In this document: one piece after another, positions 34,065 through 48,999 of the stretch
Position numbering within the stretch: position 1 is the stretch's first letter
How the letters are laid out: the number at the start of each line of letters is the position of its first letter
Assembly (NCBI GenBank): GCA_013396525.1
Contig: VWYX01000287.1
Span: 1-64,000, forward strand
Source of the DNA: Chaetorhynchus papuensis
Taxonomy: Eukaryota > Chordata > Aves > Passeriformes > Rhipiduridae
Direction: 5' to 3'
DNA: 64,000 nt
Program-made: the position numbers and the translations under genes
Notes under the pieces: model-generated
The model's input: the letters and a program-made list of their open reading frames with translations, nothing else
What the model was told of the DNA's origin: nothing
Database searches by the model: none

Positions 34065-37000
34065 TCTTAATTATCAGCATGAATTTCTGCAGTAAAATGA
34101 AAGGTCATTTATCATCTTCCAGGAACAGAGATCCTTGGCATGGTGGTTAGTTGCAGGAGAGCTGTGAATCATTACTGGGATTGTCAAAAAGGTGTGTGAC
34201 TCCAAGGTGAATTAGAAAATAGAGAAGTGTTAATGTCACTTCAGAGACAGCATTGTTGAGACTTCATTAGCAAAGCCATGTATAATTTCCTTATTCAGAA
34301 ACTCATACTGAACTAGGGAGAAAAATGATTGGATATTCAGAAAAATGGAATGTCTGTTCTAGAAATGAAATTGAAAATTGCTTGACTTGTTTAGTCAAAC
34401 AACAACTGAGAGATATAAAGTACATCAGAAGAATAAAGAACAAAAAAGTTAAAAAAAAAAAAGACAGTGTTAGTTCAGGATTAAGTGGAAATGGGATTTA
34501 ATTAATTTAGAAGCGGGATTTTATTACATAGGGGTCTGTGATACCAAGGCACCGGATTTGATTACTTGAAGAGATCTCATGTAAACTTTTGTTTGCCTGT
34601 TGACTCTATTGGTCAAATTGGTTTTCAGACAGACAGTTTCTTGAGTGCTATGGCTGGCATAAGAGTGTGTAGGATCATGTGACTGAGATTACTCCTTCTG
34701 GTAAGTCTTTACTAAATAATGGAATTACCTAAGGATTACTGTCTTCATCTCCTGATATCTCTGACAAGTTGATTAGCTCCCTTGGACTGCTTGATAAGGC
34801 TTTTTAAGTTCAAGTTTTGAATTATAGCTGGAAAGACTTCTGTTCATCAATATCATATATTCTTACCTGTAGGACTTCCCCAAATGAGTCCTGGGAGAGA
34901 TCCATGTCTTTTGTGTAAAATTTCTTCTGTTGAGAAGATGCATTTAGGTACCCAAAGTTGTCTTGATGTAATTCATTTATCATTTTATGGGTTACAGTTC
35001 TATTTAGTTCAGTTCTCTATTTATACTGAAACACAGGAACAAAGTCACATCAACAAGTTATTCAGCCCAATACTCACAGAGGGATCTGTCAATGTGTACC
35101 TAGGGAAATTTAAGGACAGCACAAAGCTATAGGACACTTGTCTCTAAAGCTCTCCATTCCCCAGCTGTTTTCCGCTCATGGAGTCTGGGGTTGAATGAGA
35201 TTTAGGGGCATTTAGTAAACGACGAATGATTTCCATTAACTCCATATAACATGACTTGAGAAATTAAGTTATTTTTTTGCCTCTTGTATTTCCTGGGGTC
35301 GCCAGACACAAATGTAACTGGCGTGATTTAGAGTGGCAATAATATGCCATAAATTGTATCCAGTGCCAATGGGCAACAAAGCATAGGAATTGGGAAAACA
35401 ATGATTAACTGTGATGTTAAAGTGATTTAGTATGGTCTTTTTTTCAGTATGACTGATATCTGGTTTGTTAATTCATGATCACCGTATAGCATTCTTTAAC
35501 ACACTCATAGCTGAAGTCTGGAATAGGGAATGAGAACATGTAATACTACATTTTTGAATGGGAATAAATGTTATGATGATGAGAATATCAAGCACTCCTC
35601 CTCATAATAATGTATTCTAGATCTTCTCCCTTTCTTTTGCTAAATTAAGAGTAGCATACTGTGTGTTTATATGTTTGATAAAGTAATTCTTATAAATCTG
35701 TTGAGATGAAATTCTGTTCTATAGCCCTTTCTTATCTTTTTCTGGTCCGGTCAGACACGGGTTTTTGGGGGTCATAAGAAAATGTTCAGTTTTGTAAGAA
35801 TTTGTTAAGGCATTCTTTTTAAATAATACTTCTGAAGATAAACAACAATAAGTAATTTATAGCTAAAATTTTAAACAATAATTAAGTGTGTTGAAAGTCA
35901 GCAGGAGTGGAATGTTGAACTTCACTAGAACTCCTTAAAACTGAGATTATGCACAACTGATTGAAGTCACTTTTTAACTCAAAGATATTGAAGTGAATCC
36001 CTAAATCTCTACAGTCCCTCTGGTATTACAATGAGTAATGAACACTCCATATTTCACTTGCCTGGTTGATCAAAGAAGTGGATTTCAGAAGGCTCACTGG
36101 GCTTCTGAAGGCTTCATCTTTCTTTGCTGAAATGGGAACTGAGATTAATTTTAGAATTTTGACTCTTTAATCAACGTGACTTTTATAAACTAGTTTATTT
36201 CCTTTTAGTAGACAGTCCTGTGAGATCTTGTGTTTTTAATGTCGTTATAGCTTCTCAACAATTTTTCAATTAAAAATTTGCCCAAAATTCTAGATTGAAG
36301 GAGTGCTTTAGATTATGATTAAATTCTTTCACTTAGTAAGCAGATTTGATTCAATTGAGAGGTGATTATTCTCAACTAACATCTGTCAAGTGCTGGCAGT
36401 AGCATAATCCTTATGCAAAAGCTTATTACATTGACCTTATAGTCAATGGGTTTAAGAGAAACATCCTTGGTGAAAAATCACATCAGAAATGTTCTTTCTG
36501 ATTGGCTTAACAATACTGTTACTATTAACTTTATGGTGTGCTACCTAAGGAATAATTAAACCAGATGGTGTGTTAAACCCAGCTGAAAGAATAAAGATAT
36601 TTTTACTTTTAAGTTGATCAAAATTAGGTAAAACAACATATGTTCATACGCATTAGAATTCCTTTAACTACATATTAACTGCCTTCCTTAATATTCTTCC
36701 TGGTGATTTGAGAGCTCTGCCTCCTGAAAAAAAACCCCAACAAAAACCAACCCAACAAAATTCCTCTTTCAATTCTTTTTTCAGACTCTCCGGTCACTCA
36801 TACCCCTGTGTTGCTTTGTGTTTTATGTAATTTAAATAAACAGTTTGAACTCTGCAGAATCCTCAAATTACGTGAAACCGAAATGCAAGCTATTTTGGCC
36901 CGCATTCAAATTGTACAAATTAGGGCAGGTACATCCAAAAAAAGGATTTTGAGATTGCCTCTAAAGAAGCACAGCTTGTACAAATGAGCAAATTACATTT

Positions 37001-38246
37001 TATGCAACAGATGTTGAGGAGGGAATTACAAATACTCCAGTTCCTGTTATATTAGTCCTGACTTGCCACCATTTCTCTTTAGCAGTGCCATGCAGGGCAT
37101 ATAATACAGAAAACACACCACACCACATACATTATGACTAAAGTCTCTCTGCTGCCCATAAGCAGAGCTGTTATTTTTATTCCTCAAATAATTTCTATGT
37201 TATTTTTATTCGCCATTATTCCCCAAAGCATAAAACACTATTATGCTTACTTTTTTCATACCAGTAACTCTTTTCAAACACTGATGGTGTTTCCATCCTA
37301 AAGATTGTCTGATGAATGGAATGCAGCTCATGGAAATATGCAGTCCCATTGCCCGAACCGATATAAAATTAAATGAGAGTGGAAACACACAGATGAGATA
37401 TATGATCATAAAGCATTATGGAATAATGTTTTATCTTCACAGCTGCTCCTTATCCAGGTGCTGTTAAAAGCACTGAAAATATTCATAAAATTAAGTTAAC
37501 TCTATCTTGATTTTGTGAAGGACTCTGAATAATGGGCTTTCATTAGCTTGATCATTTTATATGCTTCTGTCTTCCTCGTGTAAATTACTTCTTAGTCACA
37601 ACTACCTGTTCAAACAACTCGTAGAACAGCGTTAACAGTGAGCATCTCTCCTTCTGACTGGATGAGCTTTACTTTTTTCTGGAAGAGCTTCTGTTGATTG
37701 AAGTGGGAGAGAAAAATTATCTTAATATATTATCTATAATTGCTTGTTATAGTCCTCAGCTCTAAATTTCTTCTAGTTATAATGAAATCCATAGCATCAG
37801 TATAAGTTGTCAACCAGTCTAATAATGTTAGTGTTATAAAGTACAGAGATTAATTTAAACAAAAAGACCCTTGATCTTTTGTTTGTGTCTAAATGGAGAA
37901 GCAGTGTGATAAAAGGTAAATCAATGTAATTCACAGGTAGAGTGATTTCCTATGAATATGCCAAGCAGGACATTCATGTAAGTGTTTATATGAAGACATT
38001 TGTATTAGCAGAGTTTGCACACAGATAGTGTAATACCAAGTAAGTAAGTGCTGTTACTGGTACGTGGAAAAGAACTTTATTTTACTGGATTTAATATTCA
38101 TTTAAATGGAGGATTAATAGAGTCAGCCAAAGCTAAGCCTTTTGCAATTAACGTTTCAATTTGATCTAGGATGTTTCTGCCTTATTTTTATAATGCTTTT
38201 ATTGAATTCTGTATCTTCACTGGGCTTCAGTCACAAGTCTGCATTT
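34065..38246. other. Intron sequence, no embedded gene seen
   Basis: AT-rich sequence of about 4 kb. An A/C-rich low-complexity patch lies at about 36727-36762. Some of this may be conserved non-coding DNA, but I cannot show that from one species. Confidence 0.45.
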
Positions 38247-39365
38247 CAGAATCATAGATTTTCAGAGCAGTTGATGTTGGAAGGGACCTCTGAGTTCATC
38301 TGGCCCAACAGCTCTACTCAAGCAGGTCCATCCAAAGCTGATTGCATATGATTATGTCCAGATTTTTTTTTATTTTTATATTTCTAAGGATGAAGACTCC
38401 ACCTGTGCCAGTACCCAGTCACCCTTAGAGTAAAAAAATTGTTTCCTGATGTTCAGAGGAAACCTCCAGTGTTTGTGCCCCATTGCCTCTGGTCCTGTCA
38501 CTGGGAACTACTGAAAGGACCTTGACTCTGTCTTTCCACACTTCCTTCAGGTATTGATCAAATTTCCCTGAGACTTCTCTTCCCCCACCTGAACAGGCCG
38601 AGCTCTCTCAGCCTTTCCTTGCAGGAGAGAAGCTCCAGTCCCTTTACCATCTTGATGCCTTCACTGACCTGACTACAGTATGTCCATGCCTTACACTGAG
38701 GAGCCAAGAACCAGACACAAAACTCCAGCTGTGTCCTCACCAGGGCTGAGTAGAGGGGAAGGATCAACTCCATCATCCTGCTGTCCACAATCATCTATTG
38801 TGGCTCAGGACACCATTAGCCTTCTCTGCTGCAAGGGTGCATTGTTGGCTTATAGTCACATTGTTGCCTACCTTTTCTGCCAAGCTGTTTTCCAAAAGAT
38901 TGGTTTCCAGATGATTGGTGTACAACATATACTGGTGCACTTCTTGTTGAACTTCATGAGGTTCCTGTCAGGCCATTTCTCCAGGCTGTTGAGATCCATC
39001 TGGATGGCAGCACAACCCTTTGGCATATCGGCCACTTCTCCCAGTCTTGTGTCACCTTCAAATTTGCAAAAGGAACACTCTGCCCTATCATCCAGATCAT
39101 TAGTGAAGATGTTATAAGGGACTGGACCCCTGGGATACACCACTAGCTATTGTCTTCCAACTAGGATTTGCGCCACTAATCACGACCCTCTAGGCCTGGA
39201 CATTCAGCTTTTGTTCAGTTCACCTTACTGTCTGCTCATGCAGCCCATACTTCAACAGCTTCTCTGTGATGGTCTTGAGGGAGAAGCTGTTAAAATCTTC
39301 ACTGAAATTAAAATAGACAATATCCATTGCTCTCCCATTGTCTACCAAGTCAGTAAGTTAATTTT
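38247..39365 (-). mobile_element. CR1 LINE fragment, minus orientation, reaching into reverse transcriptase
   Basis: The plus strand starts with the antisense octamer region (CAGAATCATAGAT), then GGAAGGGACCTCTGAGTTCA, the 3' UTR and antisense ORF2. On the minus strand the frame near 39143-38868 gives a degraded palm region (GPVPYNIFTNDLDD then KFEGDTRLGE). The catalytic F-A-D-D has become F-E-G-D, which would abolish polymerisation, and several frameshifts are present. It is an old copy, clearly more decayed than the one at the left edge. The far end is approximate. Confidence 0.92.
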
Positions 39366-42300
39366 GGTTAGTAAAGAGACCTAATTCTTTCATTGGGCAT
39401 GGATTATTGTGGCTTAGAACAGTTGAGTAAGACTTGTAGGTGAAACTTTGCTAGAGAAGGATGCAGAGCAAGCTATAAAAAGAAAGAAGACAATGCCAAA
39501 TTCTGCCTGCCTAGAAATCCCTAAAAATAACGTCAAGAAGAAATGTTCTTTTAACGTAATTTGAAGAAATTTATGGGTTTAGCCTACACAGAGATTCATA
39601 GAACTAGTAAAGGACTGTATGGAAAATCTTTGCCCAAGTCCTCATTAAATTTGGCAATGACAAATGCTTTGAAAAAGCTGGAAATAAAAGTGTGTTGTAG
39701 AAATCTATGAAATGAAGGAATTCTCAGGGGGTCTCCTATGCTTTCCTTTGCAGCTGATGTCCTGAAGTACAAGTCTTGTCTTTTCTACTCAGAGTTATCT
39801 CCGGCCATGTCACAGAATCATTTACTATTGGTGCATTTTCAAGCCAGTGGGTAAAGAAATGAAAAAGTTGTAAAAGAGCTATAGAGAATAACAATACCAC
39901 AAAAAAACCCCAAGCCAAAACAAAAAACAAAACAAACCAAAAATTAGACCAAAGTACAAAGTTTGCATTTCTAGTACTTGCTTGAAATCAATCACCACAT
40001 TTTGTTGAGGTGCCCTAGAAATGTTAATAGACATAGAACCAACTAAAGCCTTCAGAAAGTATGCTAAAAAAGTATTCAAATTATTTCATAATTCCATGTA
40101 ACCCTCCTAGAATTCTGCATTAATATGAATCTATATTAAATTCAGCAAGACCTTTTCAGAAAAGTTTGACTTTGTGATACTCTTAGGCAAGAAATCTTGC
40201 CCCATGTTATCTTTAGTTATTAGCAAAACCCAGTGGTTCTTATTGTTGCGATGATCAAGGAAAGCATTCAGCAGCCTGAGAGGAACAGAGTCTATTCCAA
40301 AACTGTTTCACACTTGCACACTGAAATAGCTTCTTTCAAGCTAGTTTTTCTCCCTTGCCTTAATTTCTCAGTTTCTTTTATCAGTTCTGTTCACTTACTT
40401 GTGTTAATCCTATGTTAGCTTTCTCTGTAAAAGATTTCACATAAAATACTCACATGAAAGATACAACACATTCTATAGCATTAAATGCAGAATAATTCTG
40501 CCCTTTATAGTGTCTCAAGGGAGTTGAAATGTAAACCGATAAAGCCACTGCAAGCTCGTTCTTTACAAATGAGTAACACTAATTTCAAGTAGACCCTGCC
40601 TGATTTACAGAAACCGAGGTTGTTTTTAAAATATAGTATGACAGATGTGTGAGCAAGAGGGAAAAGAGTAGTGCACAGTAGCAGAGTGGAACTCAACAAT
40701 TTTCTTCTCAAACTCCATTTATGAAAACTGAACTAGTGAGTGGCTAATTGTTGCAGTATATTTCCCAGCAACTAGTACTGTCAACAGTATACAGAAGTTT
40801 CCCATGTCGCAGAACAATGACATAAAGAGAAGAATAAATGCAGTGGAACCACAGGGCTACCATCGGAAGATAAGGAAGAAGTGGTATAACTTACTATTGA
40901 GATATTTGATTCTTTCATTCCAGGTGTTCAGTCTTATGCATAAAATAAGGTAGAGGGGGAAAATTGAATGTTATACATGTTTGTTGATGCTCTGGATTAG
41001 AAGGGCTGGGGACAGCGAATCTTGGATAACAAGCGTGCTCCCTGACTTACTGACACAGAAGTATTTCAGTGAAAGATCCACACAGATGTCTTCCAGAAAA
41101 GACCTCATTAAAAATAAAAATTTTAAAAAACAAAAGATAAGAAAAATCCTACACTATAGTTATCTCTGAATTCCCCAGGTTTTTCTCAAATTTGTGAAAC
41201 ATCATCAATCAATTCTTTCTAATCCTTTGAAGGTGTTGGAAATACTTCAGTGGTATAGAATGCTATAGCGTAGTCAAACCTAGAAGATAATGTTCTCATT
41301 TGAATATAACACTTCAAAATTGAACTCAGGGGTAACAGTAGAAGAAATTCCCCTGAGAGAGACCAAGGTTCCAAGTAGTCTAGTATTCTGTCTCTGACAG
41401 TGGCTGGAGAATGTTCAAGCCTGACCATATACTGCAGTCTGGAGTCTGTTGGTGTGATTTATTTACCCTGAGCATCTGTGTCCACAGATAGCAGGGAAGT
41501 CAGAAAATCCAAATACATATGAAAAGTTGCTGCCTTTAGAGCTGACTTCTGTGCTATCTGAACAGCACACACTGATATTCCCTCATTTCTGTGACAACAG
41601 AGTCTAAATATTACAAAGAGGTGGTTTCGAGTTAAAACATGATTTGAACAATAGTGCAACTAGGAGAAAATGATCTATTCTTGTTTCCCATGAATATTCA
41701 CCAGTTTGTTTTGTTCAGTTTCTAAGGCCTGATATTTCTACCACTGAGACAAAGGTAGCTATTTCTTTAGTTCTTTCTTGACTAGAGATGGAGGTACATG
41801 TATTCTTGAGACATATACCTGCCAACAAATTAGCTCTTTTCAAAGAGCTTAAACAGGATGCCTGGGCTTCTTACACTTATGTTATATTGTAACCTGAATA
41901 TTTTATGGTTGCTCAACATTTAACTTGATTTTTAATATTGGTGAAGTTTAGAAAGTGATATAAACTTAAGTCAATGGTGCTTAAATGTAAGAAAATTTAC
42001 TGGGTTGGGGTTTTTTTTTGGTACAATATTCTAAAGCTAATGAAGGCAGCTGTAAAGTCCCTTTGATTGGAAGAGACTATAAATACATAGATTTTCGTAA
42101 GTTTTTGAAAGCAATTCACATTCCACCCCCAACCTTGCTTCTTCAGTTTCTGGTAGTATTTGCAAAATCTGTTCTTATGAAAAACTGAATCACTTCAAAT
42201 TCTTAGTCTTCAGGCTTTGTACTTCAGTATGAAAATACTGGTACACACTGCTAGAAACATAGCTATAGTTACCTTTATAGTACAGTAAAGAAAACTTCTC

Positions 42301-42857
42301 CTCAGAAAGGATCACTGACTTTTTTTGACTCTGGATATAATATTTTCCTTTATAATAGCAATTGATGAAATTGATCTCAAAAGAGATGGAATTGATTCAA
42401 ATGATGAAAATTATGTGAGAGAGTCCTGTGTCAAGGTCCAGCATAGGACCTAAACTTCTGTTAGTTAAACTCTGATAAAGGGGGTAGTGGAGGAACCATT
42501 TCCCTGTGAATTTTACCTTTGCTAGTGAAAGCAAATGTTACATATAGTCCATTTGTATTATTTTCAATGAGCCAATTCTCCCATAAGCAGTTGAAAACAA
42601 TTGAAAAAAAAAATGAAATGCATTCAGATATCTGGGTGCAAGTTGCAATCTTAAACATTTCTGTCTCTACTTTGCTGTAACAAACAATACTTTAACAATG
42701 TGCACTAAATACATGACTACAGATTGTTTAAGTTTGAAAATCCACACTGGATCAAAAGAGATGGTAATTTCATTCAACTTGAAGTGTTATTTACTTTCTG
42801 AACTGGTACCTAAATTACTGATGTATGATGCCAGAAGGTAAATTATTTTGAGCTAGA
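39366..42857. other. Intron sequence, no embedded gene seen
   Basis: AT-rich sequence. An A-rich, C-punctuated patch lies at about 39899-39942. No exon or RNA gene is recognisable. Confidence 0.45.
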
Positions 42858-42900
42858 TTTAATTTGAATTTCCTTGCATTTTAATTTGAATTTCCTGGCA
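42858..42900. repeat. Tandem duplication, 21-22 bp unit, two copies
   Basis: TTTAATTTGAATTTCCTTGCA at 42858-42878 is followed directly by a near-identical copy at 42879-42900 with one extra T and one T-to-G change. Confidence 0.93.
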
Positions 42901-45900
42901 TTTTTTGTTTGACAGAGGATTTGGCATTCACTTCTTTTCTTCATTTTGAGGATCTTACACTTTTAATAATTGTGTTGCCTAATGCCCTAATCTGTTTATT
43001 ACACTATAACTTGAACAATGCTGCTTCTGTTCAAAATAAACAGATTTGGTATGTCTGTGAAATGGACTTATGTGTAGTAGGATGCTTTACCATCTAGAAA
43101 AGCTCGGAGGTTTCTGAATGCTTAAGAAATTATAATGCCAGTAGATTTAGCATTTGTATATCTGCAGGCTCATGCTTATTCAGTTGTATCAAGGCAGCTT
43201 AAGCTAATATCTAATCTTCTTATGGAATAGTTCTTCCTGTAACAACAGGATTGTGCATAACAAGCTTGAACAACCATGTGGCTCCACTGTTGTGTGAAGG
43301 GGAGGGAAGGAAGAGTTGCCTAACTTTTTATTCTTTACCAAAAGTTTGATTATCCTTGCATAGGACAGCCCAAGAGTCTTGCTGTGGTACCATGTGTTAA
43401 ACTCATATAAACCAAGAAGTCATGAAGAAATCATTGTCCACCTTGATGCTCTCCTTTATGCCACTATTCAATCAAAGGGGGAAAGAGGCAAAAGGCGCTG
43501 AAAAATTATTTTGGTACTATATTGAGTTTAGGTATGTATGACAATGGAAAAAAATGTATTAAATTTAGTTATCCATGTATTAGAAGGGAAAATGAATAAA
43601 AAAATTTAACAATGTTTTCCTGAAAAATGACAATAATTACATACTGATATTCTGTTTATGAACTACTTATGAAGCATGAAGTAGAAATCTAAATGACATT
43701 ATCTTACTTCAAATTCATACCGTGTAAAAAAAGTGAGGCAACTTAGTTGTATGCAGAAATTCAGTTCACTGCTCATTTTTCTCAGCACTTTCAGTTGTAC
43801 TCTATTGGCAGAATTCCCTTAGGCTTCAAGGAAAAGTGTGGCTCCTGTATAGAGGAAATGATAAACCAAACGACTCAATAACTAAAGGAGCAGCATGCTA
43901 CATTACAAAAATCTAGAAAGAATTTCAAGGGGTGATGTAGGGAGAAAACAGTGTGGGGAATTGGGTAGCTTCTGCTATTTTGGAATGCAAAAGACTAAAT
44001 AAATTTCTTTTGTGCATTTCATTGATCTCATTGATGAGCTGAAATAACATAACAGCAAAGATTAATCTACCTTCTGACCTACCTCCAGATATTGTCTTCT
44101 CTTTAACAAGTAGTGCAGCTAAAAGTGTTCAAGGAGAAAACCAATAACTTTCCTATGCAGCTCCTGATCAGGTTCATTATCATCTTTCAAAGTAAAATGA
44201 CTTAGTTTTGTCCTCCTTGTTGCTTCACATACAAACCTTGTGGTTTTTTTCCTGTCTCTGTTTTATAAACCCATAAATATATAACCCTCATTTTTGGCTG
44301 CGCTGAAACAATACTAAGTAATTTTATTGTTGGATGTAGGGTCATAAAATCATTAAATATCATACTTAAATTGAAGAACAAAGAGAGCATAGTATGAATT
44401 TTCACTTTTTTTGGTAAGCTCTGCTACTTTGATGGGAAGTCATAGTTTTGTGATAAACCAATTATTTCTTTCATTAATGAGGAATGTGTAACACAAGATA
44501 TATGGTGTGTTTTCTAGTGTTAGATAAGAAAGGGAAAGATCGTGCTATCTATTAAGTAACTTAAATGCTTTTTCCTTTTTCAAAAATGTGAAAAGTAAAA
44601 TCAAAGATTTTGTTTATATATGACTGATAGAGTTCCAAGAATTTTTTTCCCATTTGTCATACAAATTCAAACTGAATTTTTCATGTTTTTTTTAGGACAA
44701 AAAGAAAATATTTTCATATAATGCCTTGAAATGTACAGTGCAGAAACTTCTGAGTGTAGGATAACTTCCAAGAAAAATACGGACTCTGGAAATAGTTTAT
44801 TTTTTTAAATGCATGTTTTGCATATGCACCCTTATCTTGTTCATAATTTTTCTTCAAATTAAGATTTTGTCATCTACACAATGCATAATTAATATAGCAG
44901 AGTTATAAAAAAGTAACAAAATAGAGACAACCTCTTGAAAGTAGATATTTAACATAAATTTTTCTCTTACTGGAAACTAATCAGACATCATTTTGCATGT
45001 AAGATCACCTTAATTTAAATAAAACACAGTCACAACATGCAAAAAATGAACATCACCTTTACAATTACTGCTTCATACAGCCAACTTACTCTCAGTAAAA
45101 TATGACTTGATTTTCTTTTAAAAATGAATTTTTAAATGGTTCACTCGGGTTTGTTTTGTTTTGTTCATAACTCAAATGGCCATGTAACCAGTTTAGAAGG
45201 CTGCAGAAATCTTACGAATAAGCTTTGGAATCACAGAATGACTATGTTTTAGAGTGCCTATAGAAAAGCTATTTGCAGCTTGCCTGACCTCTCATTCATG
45301 CAGTATTGCTGTATCTATTTCTTTTTCTCCCATGTCGTCAGCTTTTGTTCCTTTATTTCAAACACACTTAATTATATTTTATTCTTATCACCCCATTGAA
45401 GAGAAAGGATAGTAACAGATCCATTAGACTTCATTAAACTGATGATAAAAGCCAGAAATTCTAAAGGAATATTTACAAGATGAATAAGTTTTATTTAAAA
45501 GTATGGCTTCTTGGATCTTGTCATATCCTAATACATCTTTAGAGCTGTAACTAAAAAAACAGCAAATGGTCCTAATCTATTAAATATGAAAGAAAAATAT
45601 GACAGAGGGATTAAAATTACAGTCAAACTGCCTCTATTCGTCATCAAAAAAATCAATAATTGCTCCAGGCTGTTCACAGTAATTAGTAGCTGAGATATTT
45701 TTATTCTTTGGTTTTATAGTTTGTAACTCAGACACCTGTTTCAAATTACTTTCAATGGGATGAATTACAAATTAATTATTATTTTTTCTTGAGATTCTAA
45801 AATTCAAAGAATGAAATCTTTGAATATTTTGGTTCCTACTTCATATTAGATAAAGGAGAATTTAGCATCCAAATGCATACTTTTGCGGATCTGGGTTCGT

Positions 45901-48900
45901 TATTACGGAGAAAAGAGGGGCAGCTTATTGACCAAAGATGATCTGACCATGCCATGGACAGTTTAGATGCTGGAAAGCACAGCACTAATATAAAGATAAC
46001 ATTGTTTTTTTTTAATAGAGGATATATTATAGCTTCCTCTTTCCTTGCTAATAATTAAAAAAATAATGAATTTTTAACAACAATGAAAAAACCCATCAAA
46101 ATGGATAAAACGATCCTTTTTTTAGATAGCACATGATGAACCATTCAACTTAGTGCAACAAGGAATCAAGGATATAGAAAACTGGATTAAAATGAAACAA
46201 TGTTTGTTCTTTATATGGAAAATGTAAACATTGTTAATTCTAATAAAAATTAAAAAATTACTCTTCTGAGTCCTCACAATTTACAAGGTAAGTCTATCCA
46301 TAGCTTATGATAGCTGTGGAGGGGCCTCCACACTGACAGTGTATTCTGTAGCCGTTAGGAGCAGAATTTCCTCTTACAGAGGGTGAACCTGGCCATTGTC
46401 AGCAGCATGGTGCTAGATGAGATGAATCACCAGTCTAGGAACTTTCTTCTTATGTTGCAAATAAGAGAGATGCTTTATAGGATTATTGGGAGATAATAGG
46501 ATGATAGAGTGAGAAATCTTTTGAGGTGATAGTGGTCAGTTGGCTTAAATTTTCTCTCATTCTTGGTGTTAACCGAATATATGGGATGCACATCTGAAAG
46601 TCTAACAGTGTCAGAAGAAAGAACAGATGTCAGATTATTTTTGAATTTCTGCCGAGGTTTTATAAAGTTTAGTTCTTGGAACCTTTTGAAGCTTTCCAGG
46701 GTTTGAATCAAATTACTGTGGTTGCAAATACTATCACTTTTATGTTGCTCTCTGTTATTTTGCCTCTCTTTTATATGTTTTTGGGTTTTTTTCAGTATAA
46801 TGCACGAGTCCAAAGATCATTTCAGGGATGATATATATATTTTAGTTTTGTAGACCTCTACATTTCTTAGCTTTTCTTTCCTGACAAGTTCCATCATGCT
46901 GACCTATTGTTCCTATTCACTTTAACTGTATGTGTGCTGCGCTTCTTAGCAGTGCACCAGAGATATAATAGCATTTTTTTCTCATCTTTGCAAGGCACAG
47001 CTGAAAAATTGGACCCAACAGTACGCTGTCTGAAAAGCTTATATAATCTCCCCTCATTGTTAGTGTAATATAAAGAGTCTTCTAGTATAATTTTGCATTT
47101 CAGTGACGTTAATTCTAGTCTTTCATTAAACTGCCATTGTGATCTAAGCTTCTAATGGAAATTTAGAAATATTTCATCACCTGCGTATTTTCAGAGCCAT
47201 AGCTATTAGACCAGAAGTGATAGTTTCTTACATAGGCATGAAGAACTCTTTGAACTTTTATGCTAATTGAAAAAGGTTTTTTTAATTTTTAAATTTGAAC
47301 TACATAACATTTGCATTATATGTTTTGAAATGAGTTTCCCCCTCATCTTTAGCTCTCTAGAAAAGGACACAAGCTCCTTACAGAAAGTTTCTTATCATGA
47401 AAGTAAACCTGACTAGTCTTAATGATACCAAGAGTTAGGAAATACCTAACTGGTCCTAACTGGAGAGTCAGGACCTCCAAATGGGAAAGAAGCATAAGAT
47501 TTGGTGACTTTTAGAACAGCAAAGAGAAGGCATGAGAGGATATAGAATTTGTGACTAGAACAGAGAAGTGAGTCAGACATGAAGCCGATATCTGTAAGTG
47601 TATAACTGGTTTCTTTCACTGAAGAGGCATCATAACACAGATATGGAACAAATGGAATCCATACAGAATAAACAGCTGTGATGGTTTTCTGCTGCACTTT
47701 TGTGAAGCTTAGCTTTTTTGTTTTTCTTTGCTCCTTGTTGGGCAGATGGACCATGTTGGCCCCATTTGGCATCAGATTCTCCTGGGAGAGGAGGAAGGAA
47801 TATAGAAGATGTGTCTCCATGGAGTGTGAAGTTGCATATCTGGGGAGGTGGGAAGATCAGTTGAAGAGAGCAATACACATTTCCATCTTCCGTAAGGCAT
47901 TCATTGTGGATGCTGCTGTTAGTAATGTAAGCAGATTCTGCTACTCATTCATGTCTCAGGTCCTGGGTTCTGTGTTGTGAAAGCTCTGTGACAGATGCTC
48001 AGCAGAAAAGATTCCTCAAGAGGAAGGGCTATGGCAAACCCAAGCACTGGTCTGTTTATGCTGTGGTCCAAAGTGGCTGTAGCCTCACAGTCTTGCTAAA
48101 AATGATGGGGTTTTTTTGGAACAGACATGCCAAGAATTGTACTTCCTTTAAAAATGTGCACTGAAATTCTACATAAAAGGGATGCAGAAAGTAGAAAAAA
48201 AAAGACCAAGAATTTTTGCGAAGATGGATATTCTTGTCAAATTGCATCAAATTCACACTTAAGCTTAGTTATACTTAATGGCTCAGAAGGAGGCTCTAGT
48301 CTTAGTGGCTGACAGAAACCCTGTGACTGTGACTATCAAAAATTTCTTAGGTTGAATCCAATTTGAATTAGAATAAACAATCTCTTATTTTGTGATTAAG
48401 TGATGAGGCTATTAATGAGCTCAGACACAGGGATGAGTTAGTGAAAATTCCTTTACAATAGAGTCCAATGGTTATGATATAAATACTTTGTTGCTCAACA
48501 CACACAGTTTAAATATGAGTCTGATAAATGGTCTCTGCTCCCTGCATGGTCAATGGAGAGATTCCAGGTAATTTCAAGGACATGTAACTTACTTTAGACA
48601 CTACAGTACATTTCCAAGGGTATCTTGTCCTAAAACATACAAAATTAACATTAGTTTAATAATTCTAGAAGACCTTAAATCTTGAGATTTCTTTCCAAAT
48701 TATGGAGAATCTGTTTAAAAATGGTGGAAAAGCAACAAGTTCATATTCTTGTTACTAGACTGCCCTCATCAGACAGTGCTCCATTTCCTAATTTTTGGAG
48801 AGACTCACAGATCTTCATCCCTTGGAGCCTTGAAGTATCTGGCTGTGTTCTGTCAATTACTGCGTCTCATGCTGTCATTGGTTTAGTAAGAGATTAAATC

Positions 48901-48959
48901 ACATTTTTTGGTGCTTTCCTCTAACATTAGCTTTAGCTCTGTGAAGATGATGTGAATCT
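42901..48959. other. Intron sequence, no embedded gene seen
   Basis: AT-rich sequence of about 6 kb. The open frame at 47446-47820 (minus) and its neighbours have no recognisable domains. A possible tiny CR1 tip near 45229 is too short to call. Confidence 0.45.
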
Positions 48960-48999
48960 ATTACGAGTACAATTTGGGTAAGGTTTTGCTGAATGACAC

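Noticed and set aside
45229..45245. GAATCACAGAATG resembling an antisense CR1 octamer
   Set aside because: Only about 13 bases match and no CR1 body follows.
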